The position numbers were made by a program, and so were the translations under genes. The notes below the pieces were generated by a model that searched no databases, was not told where the DNA came from, and saw only the letters and a list, made by a program, of their open reading frames with translations. A stretch of DNA of 31,836 nucleotides from Brevundimonas sp. UBA5866 (GTDB lineage: Bacteria; Pseudomonadota; Alphaproteobacteria; Caulobacterales; Caulobacteraceae), in contig NZ_DJFS01000053.1 in the NCBI RefSeq assembly GCF_002432125.1, positions 1-31,836 of the forward strand, in the 5' to 3' direction. Positions within the stretch are counted from its first letter, which is position 1. Each line of letters begins with the position of its first letter. Positions 5,511-13,821 of the stretch are shown one piece after another.

Positions 5511-7376
5511 ATGACCGAGACGACCGACGCCCCCATCCCCCTACAGGCCGCCGCGCTGATCGCCGACGAGGCCAGCCGCGCACCGGACAAACCGGGCGTT
5601 TATCGCATGTATGGCGAGGACGGGTCGTGCCTCTATGTCGGCAAGGCCAAGTCGCTGAAGAAGCGCGTCATCCAATACGCACAGGGCCGTTTCCACACCC
5701 AGCGAATCGGCCTGATGGTCAGCCTGACCCGCTCCATGCAGCTGGTCGTCACGGCGTCCGAGACCGAAGCCCTGCTGCTGGAAGCCAGCTATATCAAGAA
5801 GCTGAAGCCGCGCTTCAACGTCCTGCTGCGCGACGACAAGTCATTCGCCGAGCTGATGATCCGGCGCGACCACCGCGCGCCTCAGGTCCGAAAGCATCGC
5901 GGCGCGCACACGATTCCGGGCGACTATTTCGGCCCCTTCGCCTCGACATGGGCAGTCAACAACACGCTGAACACCCTGCAGAAGGCCTTCCTGCTCAGGA
6001 ACTGTACCGACAGCGTGTACGAGAGCCGCACCCGCCCGTGCATGCTCTATCAGATCAAGCGCTGCTCGGCCCCCTGCACCGGCGAGATCAGCCTTGAGGA
6101 TTATGGCGAACTGGTCAACGAGGCCGAGGCCTTTCTGCGCGGCAAGTCGCGGGCGGTCATCAACCGCCTGTCCCAAGAAATGCAGGCGGCGTCGGATGCC
6201 ATGGAGTTCGAACACGCCGCGCGCGTGCGCGACCGTATCCGCGCCCTGTCCACCATCGCCATGGAAACATCCGTCAACGCCGACGGTGTGGCCGAGGCCG
6301 ACGTCTTTGCCGTGCATCTGGATGGCGGTCAGGCCTGTGTGCAGGTCTTCTTTTACCGCGCGGGCCAGAACTGGGGCGGGCGTGCCTATTTCCCGCGCGT
6401 GGACCGCAGCGACGATGAGGGCACCGTCCTGTCGGCGTTTCTGGCCCAGTTCTATGAGGACAAGCCGGTACCGCGCCTGATCCTGTCGAACATCCGCCCT
6501 TTGGAGCTGGAACTGCTGGAAGAGGCCTTCGCCATGAAGGCCGAGCACAAGGTCGAGATCAGCCAGCCCAAGCGCGGAAACAAGAAGAGCCTGATCGACC
6601 ACGCCCTGACCAATGCCCGCGAGGCTTTGGGCCGTAAGCTGGCCGAGAACTCGGCCCAGTCGAAAATCCTCGACGAGGTCTGCGAGGCATTCGGACTTGA
6701 GAGCCGCCCGGAGCGGATCGAGATCTACGACAACGCCCACATTCAAGGCACCAATGCCGTAGGCGGCATGGTGGTGGCAGGGCCGGAAGGCTTCCGCAAG
6801 AACCAGTACCGCAAGTTCAACATTCGCGGCGAAGACCTCACCCCCGGCGATGACTACGGCATGATGCGCGAGGTGATGCGCCGCCGCTTTGGCCGTCTAG
6901 TGAAGGAAGAAGAAGCGGGCGAGGAGACCGAGCGTCCCGACCTGCTTCTGATCGACGGGGGCGCGGGCCAGCTGGCCGAGGTTCTGGCCATGCTGGACGA
7001 ATACGGCCTGTCGGACATCACCGCCGTCGGCGTGGCCAAGGGGCCGGACCGCGACGCGGGCAAGGAGCATTTCTTCATGCGGGGCAAGCCGCCCTTCATG
7101 CTGCCGCTCAAGTCCCCTGCCCTTTATTACATCCAGCGCCTGCGCGACGAGGCCCACCGCTTTGCCAATGGCGCGCACGCCAAGCGCCGCAGCATGGACA
7201 TCAAGAAAAATCCGCTCGACGAGATCGACGGCGTCGGGCCGGGTCGCAAGAAGGCGCTGCTCCACGCCTTCGGCTCGGCCAAAGGCGTATCACGCGCCTC
7301 CGTTGCCGATCTGGTGAAGGTGGATGGCGTCAGTCAGGCTCTGGCCGAGCGCATCCATGCCTTCTTCCATCGCTAA
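5511..7376 (+). CDS. uvrC: Excinuclease ABC subunit C (UvrC)
   Basis: The dual-incision nuclease of nucleotide excision repair, 621 aa, a normal length. From the N-terminus: a GIY-YIG nuclease domain (PGVYRMYG...CLYVGKAKSLKKRV, residues ~27-55) for the 3' cut; a cysteine cluster near residues 164-185; a UVR motif that contacts UvrB (EMQAASDAMEFEHAARVRDR); the RNase H-like nuclease for the 5' cut, with YDNAHIQGTNAVGGMVVAG in the alphaproteobacterial form; and tandem helix-hairpin-helix motifs at the end (IDGVGPGRKKALL, VDGVSQALAERI). The ATG at 5511 has AGAGGGG directly upstream, whereas the in-frame ATG at 5460 lies within the YdcZ gene. SOS control is not evident. Confidence 0.98.
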   Translation: MTETTDAPIPLQAAALIADEASRAPDKPGVYRMYGEDGSCLYVGKAKSLKKRVIQYAQGRFHTQRIGLMVSLTRSMQLVVTASETEALLLEASYIKKLKPRFNVLLRDDKSFAELMIRRDHRAPQVRKHRGAHTIPGDYFGPFASTWAVNNTLNTLQKAFLLRNCTDSVYESRTRPCMLYQIKRCSAPCTGEISLEDYGELVNEAEAFLRGKSRAVINRLSQEMQAASDAMEFEHAARVRDRIRALSTIAMETSVNADGVAEADVFAVHLDGGQACVQVFFYRAGQNWGGRAYFPRVDRSDDEGTVLSAFLAQFYEDKPVPRLILSNIRPLELELLEEAFAMKAEHKVEISQPKRGNKKSLIDHALTNAREALGRKLAENSAQSKILDEVCEAFGLESRPERIEIYDNAHIQGTNAVGGMVVAGPEGFRKNQYRKFNIRGEDLTPGDDYGMMREVMRRRFGRLVKEEEAGEETERPDLLLIDGGAGQLAEVLAMLDEYGLSDITAVGVAKGPDRDAGKEHFFMRGKPPFMLPLKSPALYYIQRLRDEAHRFANGAHAKRRSMDIKKNPLDEIDGVGPGRKKALLHAFGSAKGVSRASVADLVKVDGVSQALAERIHAFFHR

Positions 7377-7432
7377 GAAAACGACGAAGGGCGGGTTGAA
7401 GTGCAGCGCGCACGGGTGCAAGGAACCGCTTC

Positions 7433-8053
7433 ATGATTACCAAGCTCACCCAAGGTTACCGTCGCTTCCGTGAGGACCGCTGGCCCTCCAAGAGAGCTGA
7501 GTACGAGCAACTGGCCGAGAAGGGCCAGAAGCCGCACACCCTCATCGTTGCCTGCTCAGACAGTCGTGCCGATCCCGCGCTGATTTTCGACACGGCACCC
7601 GGCGAACTTTTCGTCGTGCGCAACGTCGCCAACCTGGTTCCGCCCTACGAGCCTGACGGCAAGCTGCACGGCGTCTCGGCCGCGCTGGAGTTCGGGGTCA
7701 AGGTTCTGGGCGTCAAACAGATCGTGGTCATGGGCCACGCGGGCTGTGGCGGCGTGAATGCCATGATCAACGGCGCGCCCGACAGCTGTCGCGACTTCAT
7801 CCTGCCGTGGGTCGAGCAAGGCGTGCCGACCGTGAAACGCGTCTGCGAGGAATATCCCGCCGATCAGGTCGAGCGCGTGGCAGAGGAAGCCATCGTCAAA
7901 CTGTCGCTGGAAAACCTGCGCACCTTCCCGTGGATCGCCGAGCGTGAAACTGCGGGTGAACTGAAGCTGGTCGGCCTGCATTTCGGTATTGCTGACGGCG
8001 TGCTGACCCGCGCCGGTGACGGCGAGCGTTTCGAGCCGCTGGCCCAGGACTGA
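7433..8053 (+). CDS. Beta-class carbonic anhydrase
   Basis: Interconverts CO2 and bicarbonate in the cytoplasm. The 206-residue protein shows the beta-class zinc site: Cys41 and Asp43 in CSDSR (with Arg45 forming the Asp-Arg dyad), then His102 and Cys105 in GHAGCGG. The GELFVVRNVANLVPP segment is a further family hallmark. Length is normal. AAGGAA lies 6 nt before the ATG. It is separated from uvrC by 56 bp and is followed by a strong hairpin at 8060-8086, so it may be its own transcript. Confidence 0.96.
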   Translation: MITKLTQGYRRFREDRWPSKRAEYEQLAEKGQKPHTLIVACSDSRADPALIFDTAPGELFVVRNVANLVPPYEPDGKLHGVSAALEFGVKVLGVKQIVVMGHAGCGGVNAMINGAPDSCRDFILPWVEQGVPTVKRVCEEYPADQVERVAEEAIVKLSLENLRTFPWIAERETAGELKLVGLHFGIADGVLTRAGDGERFEPLAQD

Positions 8054-8059
8054 GCCAAG

Positions 8060-8086
8060 GGCCGTGTCGTCGAAAACGGCACGGCC
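8060..8086 (+). terminator. Hairpin after the carbonic anhydrase gene
   Basis: GGCCGTGTCGT (8060-8070) pairs with ACGGCACGGCC (8076-8086) as an 11-bp stem with one G-T pair and a CGAAA loop, starting 7 nt past the stop codon. The following TCGCTTCTG is only mildly T-rich, so termination efficiency is uncertain. Confidence 0.5.
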
Positions 8087-8140
8087 TCGCTTCTGCCCGC
8101 AAAGCATGGCACACCAAGCGGTTCATAGACGGAATACCTC

Positions 8141-8773
8141 ATGGCGACTGCCCACAAGCCTAACCCGATACCCAACATCCTGACCGGCATCCGTCTGGCT
8201 GCCGGCGTCGTGATGTTCATCCTGCTGGCTGGCGCGACCAGCGGCTGGCCGCTCGTTTCGGCCATGCTCAGCCCTGACGACCAGTTCGCCATGTACCGCA
8301 TCGGCTTCTGGATTTTCGTCATCGCGGCATCGACCGACTGGATCGACGGCTATCTGGCCCGCAAATGGAATGCGACCACCCGCTGGGGGGCCATCCTCGA
8401 TCCGATCGCCGACAAGATCCTTGTGACCGGTGCCATCCTCGGCGTCCTGACCTCGGGCACGGTGCAGCAGATCATCATTCCCTGCGGCCTGATCCTGTTC
8501 CGCGAGTTCGCGGTTTCGGCCCTGCGCGAGACGATGGCGGGGCGTATCACCCTGCCGGTCACGCTGGCCGCCAAGTGGAAGACGACGCTGCAGATGGTGG
8601 CTCTGGGATGCCAGCTGTTCGCGCGCAACTGGGACGGTTTCGGCCTGCCCTTCGACTATCTGGCCCATTTCCAGCTGTTCGCCGACATCCTGATCTGGCT
8701 GGCCGCCATCGCCACCATCTGGACCGGCTGGCAGTATTTCGCTGCCGCCAAGAAGCAGATGCAGGACCTCTGA
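8141..8773 (+). CDS. pgsA: CDP-diacylglycerol-glycerol-3-phosphate 3-phosphatidyltransferase
   Basis: Inner-membrane enzyme that condenses CDP-diacylglycerol with glycerol-3-phosphate, the committed step to phosphatidylglycerol and cardiolipin. The CDP-alcohol phosphatidyltransferase motif Dx2DGx2ARx8Gx3Dx3D is complete: Asp66, Asp69, Gly70, Ala73, Arg74, Gly83, Asp87 and Asp91. NPIPNILTGIRLAAG at the N-terminus is the usual PgsA opening. Several hydrophobic helices surround it (~15-32, 53-66, 95-115, 180-200). At 210 aa it is slightly longer than E. coli PgsA because of a loop at ~33-50. An intrinsic terminator follows at 8804-8829. Confidence 0.95.
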   Translation: MATAHKPNPIPNILTGIRLAAGVVMFILLAGATSGWPLVSAMLSPDDQFAMYRIGFWIFVIAASTDWIDGYLARKWNATTRWGAILDPIADKILVTGAILGVLTSGTVQQIIIPCGLILFREFAVSALRETMAGRITLPVTLAAKWKTTLQMVALGCQLFARNWDGFGLPFDYLAHFQLFADILIWLAAIATIWTGWQYFAAAKKQMQDL

Positions 8774-8803
8774 GGGTCCCGCTTCATTCGCTGAAATGAT
8801 CAA

Positions 8804-8829
8804 GGCGCTGGCTTATGCCAGCGCCTTTT
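8804..8829 (+). terminator. Intrinsic terminator of pgsA, overlapping the convergent GNAT gene
   Basis: A perfect 8-bp stem GGCGCTGG/CCAGCGCC with CTTATG loop and TTTT tail on the plus strand. The left arm and loop contain the stop codon of the convergent acetyltransferase, so the terminator is partly built from coding sequence. In the other direction only TT follows, so it acts mainly on pgsA. Confidence 0.75.
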
Positions 8830-9343
8830 CCATGACCACAAAGTAGAGATCGTTCCGCTTGGGCAGACCGAAGCGCGGATCATCCATCGGGAAGGGCCGT
8901 GTCTCGGACGTCTGGCTATAACCCCGACGCTCATAATAGGCGATCAGTTCGGGCCGCTGGGCGATGACGGTCATCTCCATGACTGCGGCTCCAAACCGCT
9001 CGCGGGCCGCCAGTTCGGCTGCGGCGATCAGCTGTTTGCCAAGCCCCCCGGACTGCTTTTCGGGATCAACCGTCAGCATGCCCAGATAGGCCCGTTCGTC
9101 GTTCTTCTTTTCGATGCATACACAGCCGACCAGCTCATCACCGGCATGGGCCAGCAAAAGCTGTCGCGCCGGATCGGCGACAATGGCCTCAAGTTCTTCC
9201 CTGTCGGTCCTCTGACCGTCCAGCAGATCGGCTTCATGGGTCCAGCCGGACCTGGCCGAGGCACCGCGATAGGCGCTCTCGACCAGACCATGCAGTACGG
9301 CAATGTCGGCCCGTTCAGCCCGACGGAAACTCAACGCCTGCAA
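8813..9343 (-). CDS. GNAT-family N-acetyltransferase
   Basis: A 176-residue GNAT protein. The acetyl-CoA site lies in YLGMLTVDPEKQSGGLGKQL with the Q-x-x-G-x-G loop, and AYYERRGYSQTSETRPFPM is the typical beta5-alpha4 end. The substrate is unknown. The start is a TTG at 9343, two bases after the stop of the upstream S46 peptidase; AAGGGAG lies 7 nt before the TTG, so translation is probably coupled to the peptidase. That arrangement suggests, without proving, a role linked to peptide or amino-acid breakdown products. Confidence 0.85.
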   Translation of the reverse strand: MQALSFRRAERADIAVLHGLVESAYRGASARSGWTHEADLLDGQRTDREELEAIVADPARQLLLAHAGDELVGCVCIEKKNDERAYLGMLTVDPEKQSGGLGKQLIAAAELAARERFGAAVMEMTVIAQRPELIAYYERRGYSQTSETRPFPMDDPRFGLPKRNDLYFVVMEKALA

Positions 9344-9345
9344 CC

Positions 9346-11421
9346 CTATCTCCCTTGGCGCACACCCAGTTCGCGCAGCAGATGGTCCATCTGGTACACG
9401 TCGCGCAGGGCCACGGTGACGGCCTGGGTGGTCACGATGACACTGCGGTTGGTATTGCGGTCATAGCCATAGGCGTTGCGCTGGGTCAGGACGGTGGAGT
9501 CGAAGTTCGCCCCGATAATCTCGCCCTTGGCATTCAGCACCGGCGAGCCCGACGAGCCGCCGATGGTGTCAGTCGAAACCGCCATGTTCATGACCGCGTT
9601 CGGATCGATCCGGTCCTTGGCGGCTTGCAGGCGCGGGGTGGTGACGAAAGGCTCGGCCCCCGTCGCACGATCCCAGAGGCCCGAGAAGGTGGTGAAGGCT
9701 CCGAAGCGCTGGCCCGGAACATCCGAGCCCTCGATCTTGCCATAGGTCAGGCGCAGGGTGCCGGTGGCGTCCGGATAAACGGCGTCGCCATAGACGGCGA
9801 AGCGGGCATTCGCCAGCTGCTCGGAGGCCTTATCGGTCGGGGCCTGCACGCGGTTTTCCCAGTCGGTGCGGATGGCGCGGGCGTCGGCATCGACACGCAG
9901 GGCGTACTGGATCATCGGATCGTCCGACGCCATGATGGCTTCAAGACCGCCTTCCCACAGGGCGCGGCGCACAGCCGGATCGGCCAGCTTGGAGCCTTCG
10001 ACCAGACGGGCCGACAGACCTTCGGGGCTTTCCTTGCCCAGCAGGGCCGCCATGTAGGGGCTGTCCACCGTCAGCCATTCGCGGGTCTTGGACATCCACC
10101 ATTCCAGACGGATCTGCTCCAGTTCCGGATAGGTCGGACGCTCGGCGAATAGACGCGCCTGAACGCCGCTCAGGCGGCTGTCGGAATATTCCGGCAGGCG
10201 CTCTGCCGACGGCTTGGCGCGTTCCTGGGCGGCACGGACCAGAGTGCGGGCATAGCTGAACAGGTTGGAGCCACCGGCGACCGAGGTCGTGCCCATGCCG
10301 GTACCGCCTTCCAGCAGCGCCATCGGGGCATAGAGCTCACGGGCAATCGGCTGAACCGCTTCCAGCGCGGCCCACGGCTCCTGCGAGGCGGCGCGGGCAC
10401 GGAAGTCGGCCTCGGCCTCGGCCTTGACCGCCATAAAGGCCGGATCGATCAGGGCAGCCATACGGCCACGACCGCGCTTGTAGGTGTTCTCGATGCCGAC
10501 AATCGGGTCCATCGCGATGAAAGCCTGTTCTTCGCCCTCTTCCGAATAACGGATCAGGCGACCACGCAGCTCCGACGCGATCAGCTGGTCCATCGGCAGG
10601 ACCACGTCACGGATGGTCATCAGCTGGGCCTGCGTCAGCAGGCGCTGGGTCGAGCCGGGATTGCCCGACAGGAAGATGGGCGTGCCTTCGACCGGACGCT
10701 CGGCGTTCCACTTGAAGTGGATCGGCGTCACTGCCGGCTTTCCGTCCTCGTAGGCACGCACGAAGGCCGCATCGATGGCGTAGCGCGGGAAGGAGAAATT
10801 ATCGAGGTCACCGCCAAAGGTCGCCGCGCGGTCTTCCGGTGCCCATGCCAGACGCACGTCATCGTATTTGCGGAACGTGTACAGCTTGAACTGGCCGCCG
10901 CGATAAAGGCTGACCACCTGGCAGCGGACCTTGGGATCGTTGCCGCAGGCTTCGCTTTCGATGCGGGCGGCCTCGGCCTCCTTGGCGCGGGTGAAGGCCT
11001 GGCCTTCGAGGCCCTCGGCGGCCTTGTTGACGCGTTCGGTCACGTCGGAAATGTCGGTCAGGATCTCGGCCGTCGCCCCCGGGCATTTCAGCTCTTCCTC
11101 GCGTGAACGCGGTAGGAAGCCGGTTTCGGCATACTGGACCTGCGGAGTCGAGAGGTTGGCGACACAGGTGGCGACGCAGTGGTTGTTGGTCATGATCAGG
11201 CCCTCGCCCGAGATCAGACCGGCAGAGCATCCCCCGAACTTCACCGACGACAGGCGCAGGCGGTCGAGGAAGCCCTGATCGATTTGGGTCCCCAACTGTT
11301 GGTTGGCCTTGGCGATGGGGAAGTTGTCATAGGTCCACATGCCCTCCTCGGCAGAGGCCGGGGCCGCCGATGCGGCGAAGGCGAGAACAGCAGCGGAAGC
11401 AAAGAAAGCAAGGTGGCGCAT
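9346..11421 (-). CDS. Secreted S46-family dipeptidyl-peptidase, DPP11-like
   Basis: An exported serine exopeptidase that removes dipeptides from peptide N-termini. Residues 1-24 are a Sec signal peptide ending ASA, followed by EEGMWTYDNFP, the S46 opening. The chymotrypsin-like double barrel carries His81 in TNNHC and Ser624 in GGSSGSP; the Asp lies in between. Eighteen residues after the Ser, the specificity position equivalent to 673 of Porphyromonas DPP7/DPP11 is Ser (NFDS). Arg or Ser there has been associated with DPP11-type, acidic-P1 specificity. At 691 aa it has normal length. The ATG at 11421 is chosen over 11457 because it begins the signal peptide directly. It is a tandem paralogue of the next gene upstream. 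Confidence 0.93.
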   Translation of the reverse strand: MRHLAFFASAAVLAFAASAAPASAEEGMWTYDNFPIAKANQQLGTQIDQGFLDRLRLSSVKFGGCSAGLISGEGLIMTNNHCVATCVANLSTPQVQYAETGFLPRSREEELKCPGATAEILTDISDVTERVNKAAEGLEGQAFTRAKEAEAARIESEACGNDPKVRCQVVSLYRGGQFKLYTFRKYDDVRLAWAPEDRAATFGGDLDNFSFPRYAIDAAFVRAYEDGKPAVTPIHFKWNAERPVEGTPIFLSGNPGSTQRLLTQAQLMTIRDVVLPMDQLIASELRGRLIRYSEEGEEQAFIAMDPIVGIENTYKRGRGRMAALIDPAFMAVKAEAEADFRARAASQEPWAALEAVQPIARELYAPMALLEGGTGMGTTSVAGGSNLFSYARTLVRAAQERAKPSAERLPEYSDSRLSGVQARLFAERPTYPELEQIRLEWWMSKTREWLTVDSPYMAALLGKESPEGLSARLVEGSKLADPAVRRALWEGGLEAIMASDDPMIQYALRVDADARAIRTDWENRVQAPTDKASEQLANARFAVYGDAVYPDATGTLRLTYGKIEGSDVPGQRFGAFTTFSGLWDRATGAEPFVTTPRLQAAKDRIDPNAVMNMAVSTDTIGGSSGSPVLNAKGEIIGANFDSTVLTQRNAYGYDRNTNRSVIVTTQAVTVALRDVYQMDHLLRELGVRQGR

Positions 11422-11457
11422 GGCAGGGTGTCCCTCTGAATTGCGCCGAAAAGACAA

Positions 11458-11484
11458 GAGGGGGCTGCCAATGGCAACCCCCTC
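11458..11484 (-). terminator. Probable terminator between the two S46 genes
   Basis: GAGGGGGCTGCC (11458-11469) pairs with GGCAACCCCCTC (11473-11484) over 12 positions with one mismatch and an AAT loop. On the minus strand it is followed by TTGTCTTTT. It lies after the stop of the upstream S46 gene and 37 bp before the start of the downstream one. Confidence 0.6.
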
Positions 11485-11512
11485 CGCATCATTCTGACGT
11501 TATATGGACGTC

Positions 11513-13609
11513 TTAGCGACGCACGCCCAGTTCGCGCAGCAGGTGCGGCTGGTTGTAAACGTTGCGCAGCGCCTCGGTGACGGCGGCGGTCGAGACCGTC
11601 ACCGTGCGGTTCAGTTCGCCGTCATAGCCGAACGAGCCGCCCAGCGAGTGGATATTGCCGTCAAAGGCGGCACCGATCACCTCACCCTTGGCGTTGATCA
11701 CCGGCGAGCCGGAGTTGCCGCCGATGATGTCGTTGGTCGAGACGAAGTTGTAGACGGCGTTCTTGTTCACGCGGTCACGCGCGGCCATGAAACGCTCAGA
11801 CGCATCATAGGGCGATGCGCCGGTCTGGCGTTCGTACAGGCCACCGATGTTGGTGAACGGGGTGATGGTCGTGTCGCCTTCGGTCCAGCCCTTCACCGAG
11901 CCGTACGACAGACGCAAGGAGAAGGTCGCGTCCGGATACAGGTTGGTGCCGTAAACGGCGAAGCGGGCCTGGGCAATCTTTTCGGCGGCGCGGGCCGACG
12001 GAGCCGAAACCTCGGCTTCATACTGGGCGCGGACGGCTTGTGCGGCGTCATCGTTGGCCAGGACGAATTTCAGCAGGGCATCATCCGAAGCGGCGATCTG
12101 TTCCGGCGTCCAGTTCAGGGCCTCGGCGCGGAAGGCCGGATCGGCCAGACGCGTGCCGGTGACCAGACGGGTGGCCAGTTCCTCGGGGTTTTCGGCACCG
12201 ATCAGGGCCTTCACCTGCGGGTGGTCGGCGGTCAGGTATTCGCGGGTCTTGGTCAGCCAGAAGCTGAGGGCGATACGCTCAACGTCGTTGGCGATCGGCA
12301 CGTCCTGCGACAGGCGGCGACCCATCGCGGCGATGTCGGCGTCGGAGTAACCGGCGCGGCGCTCACCGGCTTCCTTGGCGCGTTCCTTGGAGGCGCGGAC
12401 GATCGAGCGGGCATAGGAATACAGCGACGAACGCTGGCCCGCAGCCGCTTCCAGCTGGCGGTACGGCAGGTAGAGGCGACGCTGGGTGGCAACAACCGCG
12501 TCCATGTCGGCCCACGGGTTGCCAATGCGCTCGGCCAGTGCCGGATCGGCGGCCACGCGCTCGCGCAGTTCGGTTTCCTCGGCCACCTTCTTGCCGAAGA
12601 AGTTCGGATCGGTCAGGGCACCCACCTGACCGTAGAAGACCTTGAAGCTGTTCTCGAGGCCAAAGATCGGGTCCACCGAAACGCGGCGGGCTTCTTCCGA
12701 GGTGGTGGCGTATTCGGTCAGGCGACCACGCAGTTCCGACGACTGGATCAGGGTCACCGGCAGCTGCTGGTCACGCAGCTGCGACAGCTGCGACACGGTC
12801 AGCAGGCGCTGGGTCGTGCCCGGGTTACCGGCGACGAAAACCGGATCGCCTTCCTTGGGCGCATCGGCGTTCCACTTCAGGTGGACCGGCGAGGACACCG
12901 GCTTGCCGTCCTCATAGGCGCGCAGGAAGGCGGCATCCAGGGCATAGCGCGGGAAGTTGAAGTTATCGGGGTCACCACCGAAGAAGGCGGCCTGGAATTC
13001 CGGTGCGAACACCAGACGCACATCGTCGTACTTCTTGAACTTGTAGAGCTTGTACTGGCCGCCGCGATAGAAGCTGATCACCTGGCAGGTGCGCTTGGTG
13101 TCGTCACCGCAGGCTTCCTTCTGGATCTTTTCGATCTCGGCCGAGCGGGCGCGGACGAAGGCACCGCCCTCAAGTCCGGCACCGGCCCCCAGAACGCGGT
13201 CGGTCACATCGACGATCTCGGTCAGGACCTCGGCGGTCTGGCCGGGGCACTTCTTTTCTTCCTCGCGGTTGGCCGTCACCCAGCCGTTCTTCACATAGTC
13301 GTTTTCAGCCGATGACAGGTCCTGGATGCACGACACCACGCAGTGGTGGTTGGTCAGGATCAGGCCCTCACCCGAGACGAACGAGGCCGAGCAGCCCTGC
13401 AGGCGCACAGCCGACTCGCGCACGCGGTCCAGCCATGCCTGGTCGATACGGGTGCCATAGGTCTGGTTTACGGTCTGGATCGGGAAGTTGTCGAAGGTCC
13501 ACATACCTTCTTCGGCGCGGGCAGCACCCGCCGGGACACTGGCCATAGCCATTGCCATGCCAAGAACGGCCAGCGAGGCCGAGAAGGTAACATTACGGCG
13601 AAGAGACAT
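11513..13609 (-). CDS. Secreted S46-family dipeptidyl-peptidase, DPP7-like
   Basis: A second exported S46 peptidase, 698 aa, paralogous along its whole length to the downstream gene. The signal peptide covers residues ~1-32 (hydrophobic core AVLGMAMAMASVPAG) and the mature protein again starts EEGMWTFDNFP. Catalytic His89 is in TNHHC and Ser633 in GGNSGSP. The S1 position 18 residues after the Ser is Gly (AFDGN), as in DPP7, which prefers hydrophobic P1 residues, so the two neighbours probably have complementary specificities. The ATG at 13609 has GGGAG about 7 nt upstream; the frame upstream to 13708 has no signal-peptide character. Confidence 0.94.
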   Translation of the reverse strand: MSLRRNVTFSASLAVLGMAMAMASVPAGAARAEEGMWTFDNFPIQTVNQTYGTRIDQAWLDRVRESAVRLQGCSASFVSGEGLILTNHHCVVSCIQDLSSAENDYVKNGWVTANREEEKKCPGQTAEVLTEIVDVTDRVLGAGAGLEGGAFVRARSAEIEKIQKEACGDDTKRTCQVISFYRGGQYKLYKFKKYDDVRLVFAPEFQAAFFGGDPDNFNFPRYALDAAFLRAYEDGKPVSSPVHLKWNADAPKEGDPVFVAGNPGTTQRLLTVSQLSQLRDQQLPVTLIQSSELRGRLTEYATTSEEARRVSVDPIFGLENSFKVFYGQVGALTDPNFFGKKVAEETELRERVAADPALAERIGNPWADMDAVVATQRRLYLPYRQLEAAAGQRSSLYSYARSIVRASKERAKEAGERRAGYSDADIAAMGRRLSQDVPIANDVERIALSFWLTKTREYLTADHPQVKALIGAENPEELATRLVTGTRLADPAFRAEALNWTPEQIAASDDALLKFVLANDDAAQAVRAQYEAEVSAPSARAAEKIAQARFAVYGTNLYPDATFSLRLSYGSVKGWTEGDTTITPFTNIGGLYERQTGASPYDASERFMAARDRVNKNAVYNFVSTNDIIGGNSGSPVINAKGEVIGAAFDGNIHSLGGSFGYDGELNRTVTVSTAAVTEALRNVYNQPHLLRELGVRR

Positions 13610-13821
13610 AAGGGGCTCCCTCAGACGAACGGAACAGAGCCCAGCGCCCTGTCGCGTGTCGAATTCACTCGTAAGTGGTGGTGAACCACACCTCGCAGCC
13701 GGCTCCAAGTCCCTTTATCCAACGGCTTTGGGGATGAAAGCCTAGCCTTACCTCGATTTAACTTGGCCAAAAGCCATCCAGCCTCCAGACATCATCTCAC
13801 ATTACCGAGGTCTGTCACCGA

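Noticed and set aside
11504..13315. A 603-codon open frame on the plus strand opposite the upstream S46 peptidase gene
   Set aside because: It is the antisense of a well-recognised peptidase with signal peptide and catalytic motifs. The composition (Gly/Val/Arg/Gln-rich, no domains) is the usual shadow of GC-rich codon bias.
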